A DNA stretch of 64,000 nucleotides from positions 141,090,297-141,154,296 of the forward strand of contig NC_084793.1 in the NCBI RefSeq assembly GCF_963169125.1. The letters are read 5' to 3'. Position 1 is the first letter of the stretch; every line of letters starts with the position of its first letter. Below, in pieces: positions 48,583-60,312 of this stretch. The notes beneath the pieces are model-generated. The model saw only the letters and a program-made list of their open reading frames with translations. It did not search any database and was not told the DNA's origin. Made by a program: the position numbers and the translations under genes. The stretch comes from Humulus lupulus. Lineage: Eukaryota > Streptophyta > Magnoliopsida > Rosales > Cannabaceae.

Positions 48583-49521
48583 TTGATTTCTATTTTATTA
48601 ACAATGTATATTATCATTATGGTTGTGTCTACGCCCATCCTTTCTCAACTTTCTATGGAGAAACCCACTGGAGAAAACTTTCTTAAATGGAAGCAAAACA
48701 TCAACATTGTGTTGATTGGTGACAACTCCAAGTTCATCATGACTGAGGAATCCTCGAAAGTTCCAGCTAAAGGAGCCACCAAGCCTGTTAGGGATAAGTA
48801 TGAGCGTTGGCAGGCGACTAGCAACAAGGCACGGTACTACATGTTGACTAGTATGATCGACACTCTCGGGACGAAGATGGAGGATGTCGAGACGACCTAC
48901 GAAATCATGGATCAACTCCAAGACATGTTTGGTGCCAAGTCAGTGCAAACTCGTTTTGAGGCCACAAAGAAATATGCCAATGCTTGGATGGAACCTTCTC
49001 AACATGTCCGCGATCATCTGATCAAAATGACAAACTACTTTTAGAAAGTTGAACTGCATGGAACAACAATAGATGATGAAACTCAAGTCGGCTTAATCCT
49101 CAACAGTCTGTCTCCAGCTTTCCTGCCATTCACCACCAACTATGTGTTGAATAAACCCAATGTTGTTCTAATGCAGCTCATGAACGAGCCTCAGACTTTT
49201 GAGTCTATCATGGGTGGACCAAGTAAGGGAGGAGAAAAGAAGACAACTACTACTACTGCTGCTGATCCAACTAAGACTGAAGCTAACCAAGCTTCGTCTT
49301 CGAAAGCTAGAAACAAGAGGAAAGGTGGACAAAACAACAACCCCAAGCTTGCAAAGGCTACAAAGACGAGTACACAACTAAATGCACAAATGCCTAAGGG
49401 GAAGAACAAGAAAGGTAAAGGTAAGCGTTTTCACTGCAAAGAGAAGGGGCATCGGAAACAAAATTGTCCCAAGTTTCTAGCAGCTAAAACAAAGGTAATG
49501 ATTATAGTTCATATATCTTAG
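48583..49521 (+). pseudogene. Copia-2 gag pseudogene
   Basis: It reads TPILSQLSMEKPTGENF with the complete gag core that copia-1 lacks (YYMLTSMIDTLGTKMEDVET, MDQLQDMFGAKSVQTR), then a TAG at 49042-49044. The frame continues through LNSLSPAFLPFTTNYVL to a zinc knuckle whose first Cys is Arg (RFHCKEKGHRKQNC), and stops again near 49519. Confidence 0.88.
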
Positions 49522-52500
49522 AAACATGTGTTATAGAGAATGATAAATCCATTTGGATTGTTGATTCTGGATCTACTAACTATATTTGTAACATTTTACA
49601 GCTTCTTGAATCGTGGGAAGAAATGGACGAAGGCAGCTTAAAGCTTAGAGTTGGGAACGGAGCATTCGTTGTGGTCCAAGCTAGAGGAAGAGCTCGTCTG
49701 AAGTTTGGAAATAAATTTTTAATTTTAAATGATGTATTTTTTATTCCAGAATTTAGTAGAAATTTAATTTCAGTTTCCATGTTGCAATTAGAATAATTTG
49801 TTATGACTTTCACAAGTTCTAATATATCTATTTCTTGCAATGTATCACAATTGTGTATTGCGTGTTTGGAAACGGGCTTTATATTCTGCGACCTAACGAA
49901 CCCCTCGCTCTTAACAATGATTTATTCAAAGTAGATAAACCTAGGACCAATAAACGTCAAAGGACCGATAACGATAACATGACGTATTTATGGCATTTGA
50001 GACTTGGTCACATTGGCTATGATAGGATTCAAAGACTTACAAAGGACGAGCCTTTGAGGGAACCCACCTTAGGTGAATTACCTGTCTATGAATCTTATCT
50101 AGAAGGCAAACTGACCAAGCGTCCATTCTCTAGAAAGGGTGATAGGGCCAAAGAACCACTTGGACTTGTTCATTAAGATGTTTGTGAACCTTTGAATGTA
50201 CAAGCCAGGGGTGGTTTTGAGTATTTCGTCACTTTCATTGATGATTACTCTAGATACTCATGTCTTTACCTAATGCATAGGAAATCAGAAACATTTTCAA
50301 AATTTCAAGAATTATTAGCTATGGCTCAGAACCAATTAGGTAAAACATTAAAGATCTTGCGATCTGACAGGGGTAGAGAATATTTGGATGCAATTCCAAG
50401 ATCATTTAACTGAACTTGGGATTTTATCACAACTTACTGCCCCAGGTACTCCGCAACAGAATGGTGTAGCGGAACACCGGAACATAACTTTATTGGAAAT
50501 GGTTAGATGCATGCTTAGTTACTCAACTCTACCAACTTCGTTCTGGGGACATGCAATTGAAACTGCGAACGACATTCTCAATGTCGTGCCATCCAAATCA
50601 ATCCCAAAACATCTTTAGAACGCTGGAATGGTCGTGAACCTAGTTTACGCCATTATAGAATTTAGGGGTGTCCCGCCCACGTCCTGAGGAAAAAGGGGGG
50701 AAAGCTAGAATCATGAACTGAAGTTTGCATGTTTGTTGGCTATCCTAAAGGTACTCGGGGTGGACTTTTCTATAGTCATTCAGAAAAAAAAGTGTTTACT
50801 TCTACGAATGCTACTTTTCTGGAAAATGACTATGTCCAAAACTTCAAACCTCACAGAAAAGTAGTTTTAGAGGAGATGGTTGAAGAATTGACTCCAACTA
50901 ATGTTCCATCATTGTCAATGTGATTTGATGATGAAATTCCAACTCTTCATGTCCAACCGACGGAAGTCAATTTAAATGAAGAGAGTACCACTGTTCCTGA
51001 GCAACCAGTCACAAAGCCTCATCGTAGTGGGAGGGTTTCTAGGAACCCATATGGTTTGGATGGTGAAACCAATATGGTTGTTGGTGACACTAGTGATGAT
51101 GATCTATTGTCTTTCAAACAGGCAATGGCTAGCCTTGAAAAGGAACCATGGCTCGAAGCCATGAAATAGGAAATTGAGTCCATGTACTCAAATTCCGTTT
51201 GGGATCTTGTGGAAGTACCTAGTGATTTTATGGCCATAAGGTGCAAGTGGATCTAAAAGAAGAAATGAGATGTTGATGGAAGTATTGAAACTTACAAAGC
51301 TCGATTAGTGGCAAGGGGTTATACCCAAAGAGAAGGCGTGGACTATGAGGAAACTTTTAGTTCGGTATCCATGCTTAAGTCCATTCACATCCTCCTATCC
51401 ATAACAGCTGCTCTCGACTGTGAGATCTGGCAAATGGACGTCAAGACAACTTTTCTTAATTGAAAGCTTGATGAAGTCATTTATATGGATAATCCAGAAG
51501 GATTTAAAGTAGCTGGACAAGAAGGAAAAGTTTGAAGTTGAATAGGTCCATTTATGGACTTAGCAAGTTTCTCGTTCCTGAAATCTTTGGTCTCATGAAA
51601 TAATCAAAACCTGTGGCTTTTAACAAAATATAGATGATCCTTGTGTTTACCAACTGAAGGAAAATCAAATAGTGGTATTCCTGGTTCTTTATGTAGATGA
51701 TATCTTACTCATTGGAAACAATGTTAAGAAATTGTCAGATGTGAATAATTGGCTGGGCACTTAATTCTAGATGAAGGATTTGGGTGATGCAAGTTATGTT
51801 CTAGGTATCCATATTATCAAGGATAGAAAGAACAGACTCTTAGCTCTATCTCAAGCAGCTTACATTGATAAAGTGCTTGAACGTTTCACAATGACAAATT
51901 CCAAGAAAGGACGTTTATCATCCCGCCATGGAATTCATCTTTCAAAGAAGCAGTCTCCCCAAACTCCTGAAGAGGAAGTTACAATGAGAAAATTTCCTTA
52001 CGCATTTGCAGTTGGAAGTCTGATGTATGCTATGTTGTGTACTAGACCAGATATCTGCTATGCAGTGGGAGTAGTGAGCAGGTATCAGTCAAACCCAGGA
52101 GCAGAACATTGGATAGCAGTTAAGCATATCCTGAAGTATTTAAGGCGGACTAGAGATTATATGTTAGTCTACAAGGGTGGTCTTCTAAACCCTGTAGGCT
52201 ACACCGATTCATATTTTCAGACTGATGTCGATGAAAGGAAGTCTACTTCTGAAATGGTGTTTTCTCTTAGGATGGAGCTGTGATTTGGAGAAGCGTAAAG
52301 CAGTCTGTGATCTCAGATTCCAACATGGAGGCTGAATACATAGTTGCATTAGAAGCAACTAAGGAAACAGTCTGGCTAAAGAAGTTCTATTCAGATCTTG
52401 ATGTTATTCCAGAAATGGATAAACTACTTGTGTTATTTTGTGACAACATAGGAGCGATAGCCAACTCGAAAGAACCTCGAAGTCATAAGATGAGTAAGCA

Positions 52501-52714
52501 TATTGAAGGGAAGTATCACATAATTCGAGAATATGAGACCATGGGAGATGTGACAGTTATGAAGATTGCATCTAAAGAAAATCTTGCAGATCCATTTACA
52601 AAGACACTACCAGAAGCTACATTTCATAAGCATATCAAAGAAATGGGATTAGTAGATTTAATGCATTATTTTCTATTAGTGCAAGCGGGAGTTTGTTGGG
52701 GTTTTATGCCATAA
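49522..52714 (+). pseudogene. Copia-2 pol pseudogene
   Basis: Protease IVDSGSTNY at about 49558, pre-integrase HLRLGHIGYDRIQ (49835-50176), integrase core FIDDYSRYSCLY and RSDRGREYLD (50192-50413; one Gly of the motif is Arg), frameshift near 50390, QQNGVAEHRN with the catalytic Glu (50388-50618), RT with [17 protein letters not shown] and an intact YVDD at 51690-51701, RNase H with CDNIGAI and LADPFTKTLP (51771-52714, frameshift near 52280). The TAA stops at 51621-51623 and 51762-51764 occur at the same codons in copia-1. Confidence 0.9.
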
Positions 52715-54075
52715 TTAAAACCCAATTTCTTTGTAATATCATTTATTATCAATAAAAGAATAGAAATTATTTTTTGACTTGGTCAATCACTTTGCTCACA
52801 TGTTTTATTTTCATGATTTATTGTTTAATATAAACTTCTATTAAATCCCGAGCATATAACTAATCATATTTATAGTGATGTAATCACAGTGGAATATAGA
52901 TATGATTATATGTTCAAAATAAGTTAGTCCTAAGATTACTCAGTGCACAAGATCTACATTGACTTGTCAATCTACGATATGATCTACTTATAAATTGCAG
53001 TGTTATGTTCTTTCTAGAAAATTAGCAACGTAGATAAGATCGAATGTATTTGCTACATTAGACTGGAGCGATATTGACAGTAGATAGGATAAGTAAACAT
53101 ACTATTATTATCTATTCTAGTCATATCATATAGTTGACCATAGGTCAATTCAATCTCAATTCCGAGTTGTTAGTATTCTAACTGATTATATTATTTTAGT
53201 TCTTTGACTTATTTGTTACCAGCTTACCCTACAGACTAGCTCATACTTACATCTTGGGAACTCGGTAGTATAATTGAGTGGGAGTGTTAATCATAGATAT
53301 GAACATCTATAGCTTCTGATAAAGAAGTGAAACGATGGTTTCCTTTTAGTTTGGTTCAAGGGGCTAAATGATAGATATCTCATTTCATTAATTAATATTA
53401 GTTTACTGAAATATCATTTACAAGGAACTAAGTGTTTTAAGTATAAAATACAATGAAGGGTAAAACGTTATTTTAGTCCCATCTCATTGTAGACCGTCTA
53501 TAGAGGATTGAGTGACAATTATGGTTGTAACAATGGATAATTAATAATGTATCTATGTTGCTTATAGAGCATTCTATGAATTCAAGAGTGCAATTCCGAG
53601 TCTTTAGTGGTGTCACGAGGAATTAATAAGTTAGTAATTTTATTTGTTAGATTTATGATAACTTATTGGAACTTGATTTCATAGGCCCATGCTCCCCACT
53701 GTACCTTGGATAAAATAATCAGGATAGTCTCAATTATTTGATATAATTATCAATTATAATTGTTAAAGTCGACCAAATCAACTTTAGATAGTTTCACAGA
53801 GTTATGTAATTTAGAGAAGAAAAGAGAAATTATGGCAGATTTATTAATTAAGATAAATTGGTGTCTAAATTACTAAATAAGTTTAAATCAAGGTTCAAAT
53901 TATAAATAATTAATTTGATAAATGATTTAATTAATTAAATCAATAGAAAATAATATAGGCCTTGATTTTAAGTCCAATGGGCTTCTAATTAAATGGTAAA
54001 TTTCACGGGCATAAAGCCCATGAGAATTTCGACCTAATAGTTGATATTATCTATTATTTTTTTTAATTAAAATAA
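52694..54075 (+). repeat. Copia-2 3' LTR, truncated
   Basis: Begins TGTTGGGGTTTTATGCC after the polypurine tract AGCGGGAGTTT, and follows the 5' LTR up to the position that reads TTTTTTAATTAAA. About 480 bp of the LTR end are missing. Confidence 0.88.
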
Positions 54076-54215
54076 ATTACCTATTGCTATCTTTGATGAT
54101 GAGTTAAACAGTGCTAAAGCCCATGAGAATTTCTGTAGGCTGGGCATGTACACTCGTCATCAAAATAAATTAATTCTGTAGGCCTAAAGCCCATGACCCA
54201 TGAGAATTTCACGGA
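54076..54215. other. Scrambled junction with repeated filler
   Basis: Between the copia-2 LTR and LTR-G lies a patchwork: AAAGCCCATGAGAATTTC occurs at about 54014 in the LTR and again at about 54117, with a longer variant at about 54186. AAAATAAATTA and CTGTAGGC are each repeated as well. It looks like filler copied from nearby sequence during break repair. Confidence 0.7.
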
Positions 54216-56741
54216 TTGTGTGGTGTGCATTTTAAATAGTGCTAAACTCGCTAATCGAGTCATTTAGCCATAATCGTGTAACTAAGTATGATTAGCGGTT
54301 TAGGGTTAAATTTTTTGGTTAAGATACAACATTTCACTAAAACATTTACTGTATACATTGGGATCCCAAAAATATAATTTAAAGGTTAATTACAACAAAA
54401 TATTTACAACCAGCGGACCTAAGCGGCAAAATAGGGTTTAACCCTAGTTCCTCTTTAAATCCTCAGTCGTGGTGGTCGAGCAGCCACATATATACACATC
54501 GTCATCTAAGCTCTCCAACTCAAGGATGGTCCAGCTTTCTTTTGCCTTTACCTACACCACATAGCACCCATGAGCCGAAGCTCAGCAATAAAACTTAATA
54601 TGCTCATGAACAATAATAACATGTTACCAAATCATAACTGGCATGCCTAGCAATATTTGCCTGATTCATGCATGCAAATAATTCCAAATAATGATGGTTG
54701 TGGGCCCTGTCCTCCTGTATGGATGACTATCAAGTTAATCCTAAACAGATGAGTGATCAACACTTTGAGATTCTAATAATCATGTTGGGGCTTATAGCCC
54801 TAATCAGATGAGTGATTAACACTTGAGGTTCTGATAACCATGTTGGGGCGTATAGTCCTAATCAGATGAGTGATTAACACTTGAGATTCTGATAATCATG
54901 CTGGGGCGTGTAGCCCATAGCCATGTGACGATGCAGTCACCTGGGCCTTCTGGCCCTTTCTCTAAGTAACTATCCATTAGACTAGACAAGCACTTTTCAT
55001 TTTCATCGAACTTGAGGTCGGTCAAGCATTAATGTTCATGATGATTCATTCAATGCTTATGTCAATTAGATCTAATCTTTTTGGCTTTTGTTAAAGACAC
55101 TAATACTGTTCTTGACTCTTAAGCCAATACCATACGACCAGTGCTCAGTACTACTGTCGAACTTAACTAATAAGACACCACTGCCGAATCCTGACTCATA
55201 GGTCAGTTCCATTCACAAGTAAGAAAGATTTGCTAAGCATTTGATATGCAATCAATGTCCACATATATATCACTCAACATGCCTCAATAATAACCAAGCA
55301 TGTCACATATGGGTGTAGTTTTCTTACCTCTGGTTCGAGCGAGAAATAATAAAAGAACGACCTTTGAGAACGATCAGTCATTTGAGTTCCTTAGCAGTTA
55401 CCTAGTCATAACTAAATATGGAATTCCATCAATAACATAATTCATAAAAGGTTCATGATTTAAACCTCTCTCTCGGGACTTTGAATCTTACTACACGGTT
55501 AGTAGATTCGATCCCGAGCTTAAAGAATTGAAACCCGAGCCTAAAACCCTTCTTAGTTCAAATAAGAAGGGCGGGTCGCGACTTGGCTAAGTGGGTCGCG
55601 ACTTGCCCTCAAACGGAGAGCACCACCAAGAAGAGCTAGGGGCGAGCCGTGACTTGACCCCTGCTAGGTCGCGGCGCGCCTCCCTCACTGACCCCAGGGA
55701 GCTTCTGACTTAGATCTAAGTCGCGACTTGGCCTACTGAGTCGCAACATGACCCCACAAACCAGCATCCCCTACCATTTCCTCTATTAAAACCAGTCAAA
55801 AACCTTCCCTAAACCTCCATTAAACCAACTTAAAATCAAAACCAAGCATCCATACATCATATCCACTAGTTTAACCACGAAACCTAAGCTTTGAACCATT
55901 TAAAACCTCATCAAATTCCCACTTCTATAATCAAAACCTTATGCTCAAAACTAACACAAAAATAGAGAAAAAACCATAAATTCATGGCTAAATTCTTACC
56001 TCAAACTCAGGTTTGGATCCCCTTCAATGGTTGAACAAAAGCCTAGAACCTCCAGCCTTAATTCCCAAACTTGAACCCTCAATCTTAGCTTCAAAAATCC
56101 AAAGGAAATGAGAGGAAGAGAGATGATCGGATGAAGAGGAAAAGGTTTATGTTTTCGGTTTTGTTTTTCTATAGCCTTCCTTAGTTATATATAACCCTTG
56201 GTCAAATGACCAAAATACCCCCCATGCCTAATTATTTCCTTAATAATCAAAGGGCAAAAGTGTCATTTGACCACTTATCCCGCTAATCATAATTAACGTC
56301 TTCCAATTCCCATTATTCACAATATTCTCAAATAATAATAAACCATGTCCCATTACCCCTTTAATTCCCGGTAATGTACTAATCATCAAATTACCCCGAG
56401 ACTCACCCCGAGCCCCTAAATAAACCCCGTTATGACCAAACTGCTAACTTGCATTCTGAGATCGTCTCATGCCAAAAAGCTCGAACAAATCCACATATAA
56501 CGTGGTCTTATCCATAAATCACCAACATGCATGACAATATACAAATATGCCCTCAACGGGCCAAATTACCAAAATGCCCTTATAATGAAAAGTGGACTCA
56601 AATGCATGAATTTGTCATCATATAATAGTATAATTCACATAAACATGCATATAATCATTTAATGGCATAATAAATCAATTATGGCCCTCTCAGCCTCCTA
56701 ATCAAGGTCTTAAACCTTATTAGGAAATTTGGGTCATTACA
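54213..56741 (-). mobile_element. G: TGTAACG-family long LTR, left tip missing
   Basis: The right end GGGTCATTACA at 56731-56741 is the family terminus. The left end aligns with B from about its 35th base (TTTAAATAGTGC), so the tip was lost at the junction. On the minus strand it has a TATA-like TTATATATAA at 56184-56193 followed by a pyrimidine-rich leader, which fixes the sense direction for the family. The conserved block is at 54541-54590. It adjoins the gypsy integrase at 56742. Confidence 0.85.
55562..55760 (-). repeat. GTCGCGACTTGG word cassette in G
   Basis: Six copies of GGGTCGCGACTTGGC and variants (GAGCCGTGACTTGACC, AGTCGCAACATGACCCC), plus GGTCGCGGCGCGCC. GTCGCGAC is palindromic. 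Located about 430-620 bp downstream of the TATA-like box in the sense direction, so it would be transcribed. Confidence 0.75.
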
Positions 56742-57725
56742 AACACCCTCCGGAGAACCAAATCACCTAATCCGAGTCTACATCTTTTTACCTTCGATTT
56801 GAAGTAACGAGTGATTTTCTGTTGATAATGGCCGAGCTGCAATTGTGACGCTTCTCGTTTTTCCACGACTAGATCAAGGGATGCACTGAGTAGCTCATGG
56901 TTTTGATCTCAATCAAAGGTCTTCTATCTGTGGGTCGTCACTAGTGCCTTAATCGGGAGAATAGCCTCGCTTCCAAAGGTCAGAGAAAAATGGGTATGTC
57001 TCGTGGAGGTTCGATGTGAGCTTCTATAGGCCCAGAGTACCTGCGGGAGCTGCTCAAGCCATAGTCCCTTGGCTTCATTTAATCGCTTCTTTAAGCTCAC
57101 CATTAGGGTCTTATTTATAGCCTTGACCTGCCTAGTAGCCTACTGGTATGCTACCGACAAAAAACTCTTGGTTATGCCGTATTTTTCACAAAAGTTTGTG
57201 AAGAGATCACTATCGAATTGAGTTCTGATGTAAGACACGATATTTTTTGGGACTCTCTTCGAGGTGATGGTTTCCAGAGGTTCGGTCTCCACCAAGTTCA
57301 TGAAGTAATCGATGGTGACAACAACATAACGAACTACTCCTTTTCCTGTTAACAAAGAACCAATCAAGTCAATTCCTCATACTGCAAATGGCCAAGGGGA
57401 TGAGATCTTGGTTAGCTCGATGAGAGCTGCTCGAGCAACTATGGAAAAGCGTTAGCATTTGTCACATTTTTACACATACGACATCGAGTCTTTTGTCAGT
57501 GTTTGCCAAAAATAGCCCTGTCTCAATACCTTCAGAGCCAGGTTTTGCCCCCAGCATGGTCTCAACAGAAGCCTTCGTGTACTTCTTGCAAGATAGTCTA
57601 CGCTTCCTCAGGCAGAACACACTGTAGGAGAGGTAGCGAATGCCCTCATTTATACATAACCCCTTCAACCATAACATATCGCGAATCTTAATATAGCAGC
57701 TTTCTTGCACCCTTTCGATTGTCAA
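56742..57725 (-). pseudogene. Gypsy integrase remnant
   Basis: Open pieces 57462-57725 (zinc-finger side, frameshifted: LKGLCINEGIRYL) and 57140-57367 (catalytic core VVVTIDYF with the first Asp). At the second catalytic site the expected SDNGTQF reads SYIRTQF, so the Asp is gone. The C-terminal GDLVLRRVF lies at the very end. Confidence 0.8.
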
Positions 57726-57948
57726 GTAAGTTTTCGTTTGTGAGATACTCCACTATGGGGGTCATCTAGGTCGATTTTATGTCAATCATTCCGAACTCAA
57801 CCATTTCTATTATTATGCTCTGGCATTTCAAGAATTCCACCAGAACTACGTTCAGTGTATCCACCTCTTTGGTAGTAGCAAGTTGAGCCAAAGCATCTGT
57901 ATTGAAATTCTGCTCGCAGGGTACTTGTTCAATGGAGCTAAACTCGAA

Positions 57949-58419
57949 TTAAGAAAACTCATCGTTAACCTTGGCTAAGTAGGTCGCCATATAGATACCA
58001 CGAGCTTGGTATTTTACCAACATCTGATGGACTATGAGCTGCGAAGCACTATAACATTGGATCGCATTTTCTTTTAACTCTTTCGCCACCCTTAGCCCTA
58101 CCAATAAGGCCTCATACTCGACTTCGTTGTTGGATGCTTCGAATCTGAACCTGAGAGTTGTATGGAATCGATTCCCTTCAGGTGAGATTAAAATTATCCC
58201 AGCTCCTGATTCGTTTTCATTAGAGGATCCGTCAGCAAAGATTTTCCACAATTCCTGCACTGGTTCTCTTATTGGCTCATCCTGAAAACCTGTGCACTCA
58301 GCCACAAAGTCAGCGAGGGCTTGACTCTTGATTGCTGTGCGTGGCATATATAATATTTCGAATTGGCTGAGTTCGATGGCCCATTTCAGTAGATGTCCTA
58401 ATGTTTCAGGTTTCTGCAA
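57949..58419 (-). pseudogene. Second RNase H domain of the gypsy element
   Basis: It reads WKIFADGSSNENESGAGIIL with the first Asp, then EASNNEVEYEALLVGLRVAK with the Glu. At the third site, expected S-D-S-Q-L, it reads SASQL, so the Asp is Ala. In Tat-group elements this archaeal-type RNase H follows the standard RT/RNase H. It is open for 156 codons, the best-preserved part of the element. Confidence 0.85.
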
Positions 58420-58442
58420 AACTTTTCTTAAAGGTTGGTCGG

Positions 58443-59907
58443 TTAAGACGTGGAAGTGTGGGACTGAAAATATGGTCTGAGCTTCCTTGAAGCCATAATA
58501 AGACAGAACGCGAGCATTTCTATTAATGGGTACCGGGACTCAGCTATGAGAAGTCTTTTACTTACATAATATACTGGTTTCTGCACCCAATTTTCCTCTC
58601 GAACTAACACAACACTGATAGCATTTTCCACCACGGCCAGATACAAAAACAAACATTCCCCATATGCCAGTTTCGATAGCACGAGGGTTCAGCCAGATGA
58701 GCTTTCAGGTCGTGAAATGCTTGTTCGCATTCTTTGGTCAACTTGAACTTCTTGTTTCCTCTGAGCAAGTTGTAAAATGGGAGACACTTGTTAGTGGATT
58801 TTGAAATGAATTGGTTTAGGGCTGCCACTTTTTCGATTAGACTTTGTACTTCCTTGCATGACTTAGGCGAAGGCATTTCCAACAACGATCTAATTTTTTA
58901 TGGATTTTCCTCTATCCCTCTTGTGTTGACTATAAACCTCATAAACTTTCCAAACGAAACTCTGAAAGTGCACTTCTGGGGATTTAACTTCATGTCATAC
59001 TTCCTTAGTGTGCCAAAAAATTCTTCCAGGACGGATACATGGTTACTGTCATATCGTTGGTATGTAGCACCAGCATTCTTCAACCCGAATGGCATAACTT
59101 TGTAATAGTGTACGTTATGCTCAGTCATGAAGCTGGTATGCTCTTGGTCTGCAGGGTTCATCACGATCTGGTTATATCTAGAATACGCGTCCATGAAAGA
59201 CATGAGCTCTTGACCGACAATAGCGTATACAAAGTGATCAATTCTAGGTAATGGGAAACAGTCCTTAGGACAGGCTTTGTTGAGATCATAGAAGTCCATG
59301 CAAGTTCTCCACTTCCCGTTTGCTTTGGGGCCATAACGGGGTTAGCAACCCAGATCAGGTATTTTTCTTCTCTGATAAATCTACATTTAAGTAGGCGAGT
59401 TACTTCTTCTTCTAATGCTTCCGACCATACTTTCCCCAAAAGCCTTTGTTTTTTAGACTTTGCAGGCACATTCTTGTCCAAGTTCAAAGTATGTATTATT
59501 ATCCTCAGACTAATTCTCACCATATCTTCATGCGACCAGGTGAAGACATCCAAGTTCTTCCTCAAGAATTCGACCAGCTCTTTCCTTTCAGCTCCAAGAT
59601 TTTTCCCAACGTTTACAACTGTTGAAGGTGTTTCTGGGTCGATACTGATTTCCTCTTTGAGCTCAAATCTATCTTTGCCTATTCGCGGGTCAATGTTGTC
59701 TTGTTGGGCATCCTCATTATCCCCTTCTCGAGGTTCTTCCGTCCCATGGGTAACTTCCATTACCCGGGACTCCTTACCTTCTTCGTCCATGACCATTGCA
59801 TGCTGCCCAGTTTGTGATTTTCCCTTCATGGCTATGATGTAGCATTCTCGGGAGATGAGCTTGTCTCCACGTACTGTGTATACCCCCGAGGCTGAGGTGA
59901 ACTTCAT
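58443..59907 (-). pseudogene. Gypsy RT and first RNase H
   Basis: RT: YDLNKACPKDCFPLPRID, ELMSFMDAYSRYNQI (usual AYSGYNQI), YYKVMPFGLKNAGATYQR (59299-58898), but directly after YQR the sequence continues at the post-catalytic segment (VLEEFFGTLRKYDMKLNPQK). The segment with YVDD is missing in frame. RNase H: ENWVQKPVYYVSKRL and AESRYPLIE (58443-58682), with one frameshift between. Confidence 0.87.
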
Positions 59908-60312
59908 TGCCAGGTGTCAAATCAAGGTAATGGCTTCAAAAACCATCAATGCGGGGCATCCCAAAATTGTGTTATACGCAGCAGGACAATCGATTACAAC
60001 GAACTCAAGTATTTTAGTAACAGTTCGTGCACCATCCCCTAGCGTAACCACCAGTCTGATTGTTCCTATGGTTGTCATCCCTTCACCTAAAAATTCGTAC
60101 AGCGTCATTGAGGTCGCCTTTAGATCGGTCACGGATAATCCCATCTTTTCTAGGGTGGACCTGAAAAGCACATTTACTGAACTTCCATTATCTACCAATA
60201 TCCTTTGTAACCTTCGATTAGCAAGCTGCATAGTTACCACCAGCGGGTCATTATGTGGGAATTGAACATGGCAAGCATCCTCCTCCGTGAAAATGATTGG
60301 TTGTTTTTCCAA
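59908..60312 (-). pseudogene. Gypsy aspartic protease
   Basis: 131-codon open piece with ILVDNGSSVNVLF (usual D-x-G-S-S, here D-N-G-S-S), VVIDCPAAYNTILGCPAL. This is the typical Tat-lineage protease that cuts the gag-pol polyprotein. The ATG at 60310-60312 is just the first in the piece; the natural frame is part of the polyprotein. Confidence 0.85.

Larger units (their letters stand above)
44359..54075 (+). mobile_element. Copia-2: Ty1/copia element in copia-3, truncated 3' LTR
   Basis: 5' LTR at 44359-46214 (TGTTGGGGGTTTATGCC...TTCCCAACA), leader at 46215-48580, gag and pol at 48583-52680, and 3' LTR from 52694. The 3' LTR follows the 5' LTR for about 1.37 kb and then is lost near 54075. 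It is the same family as copia-1 but in the opposite orientation, so the two form an inverted repeat of about 9-10 kb arms with a 10.5-kb spacer. More point mutations than copia-1. Confidence 0.92.

Noticed and set aside
59474..60265. Plus-strand frames of 122 and 136 codons
   Set aside because: Antisense shadows of the gypsy protease and RT region on the minus strand.
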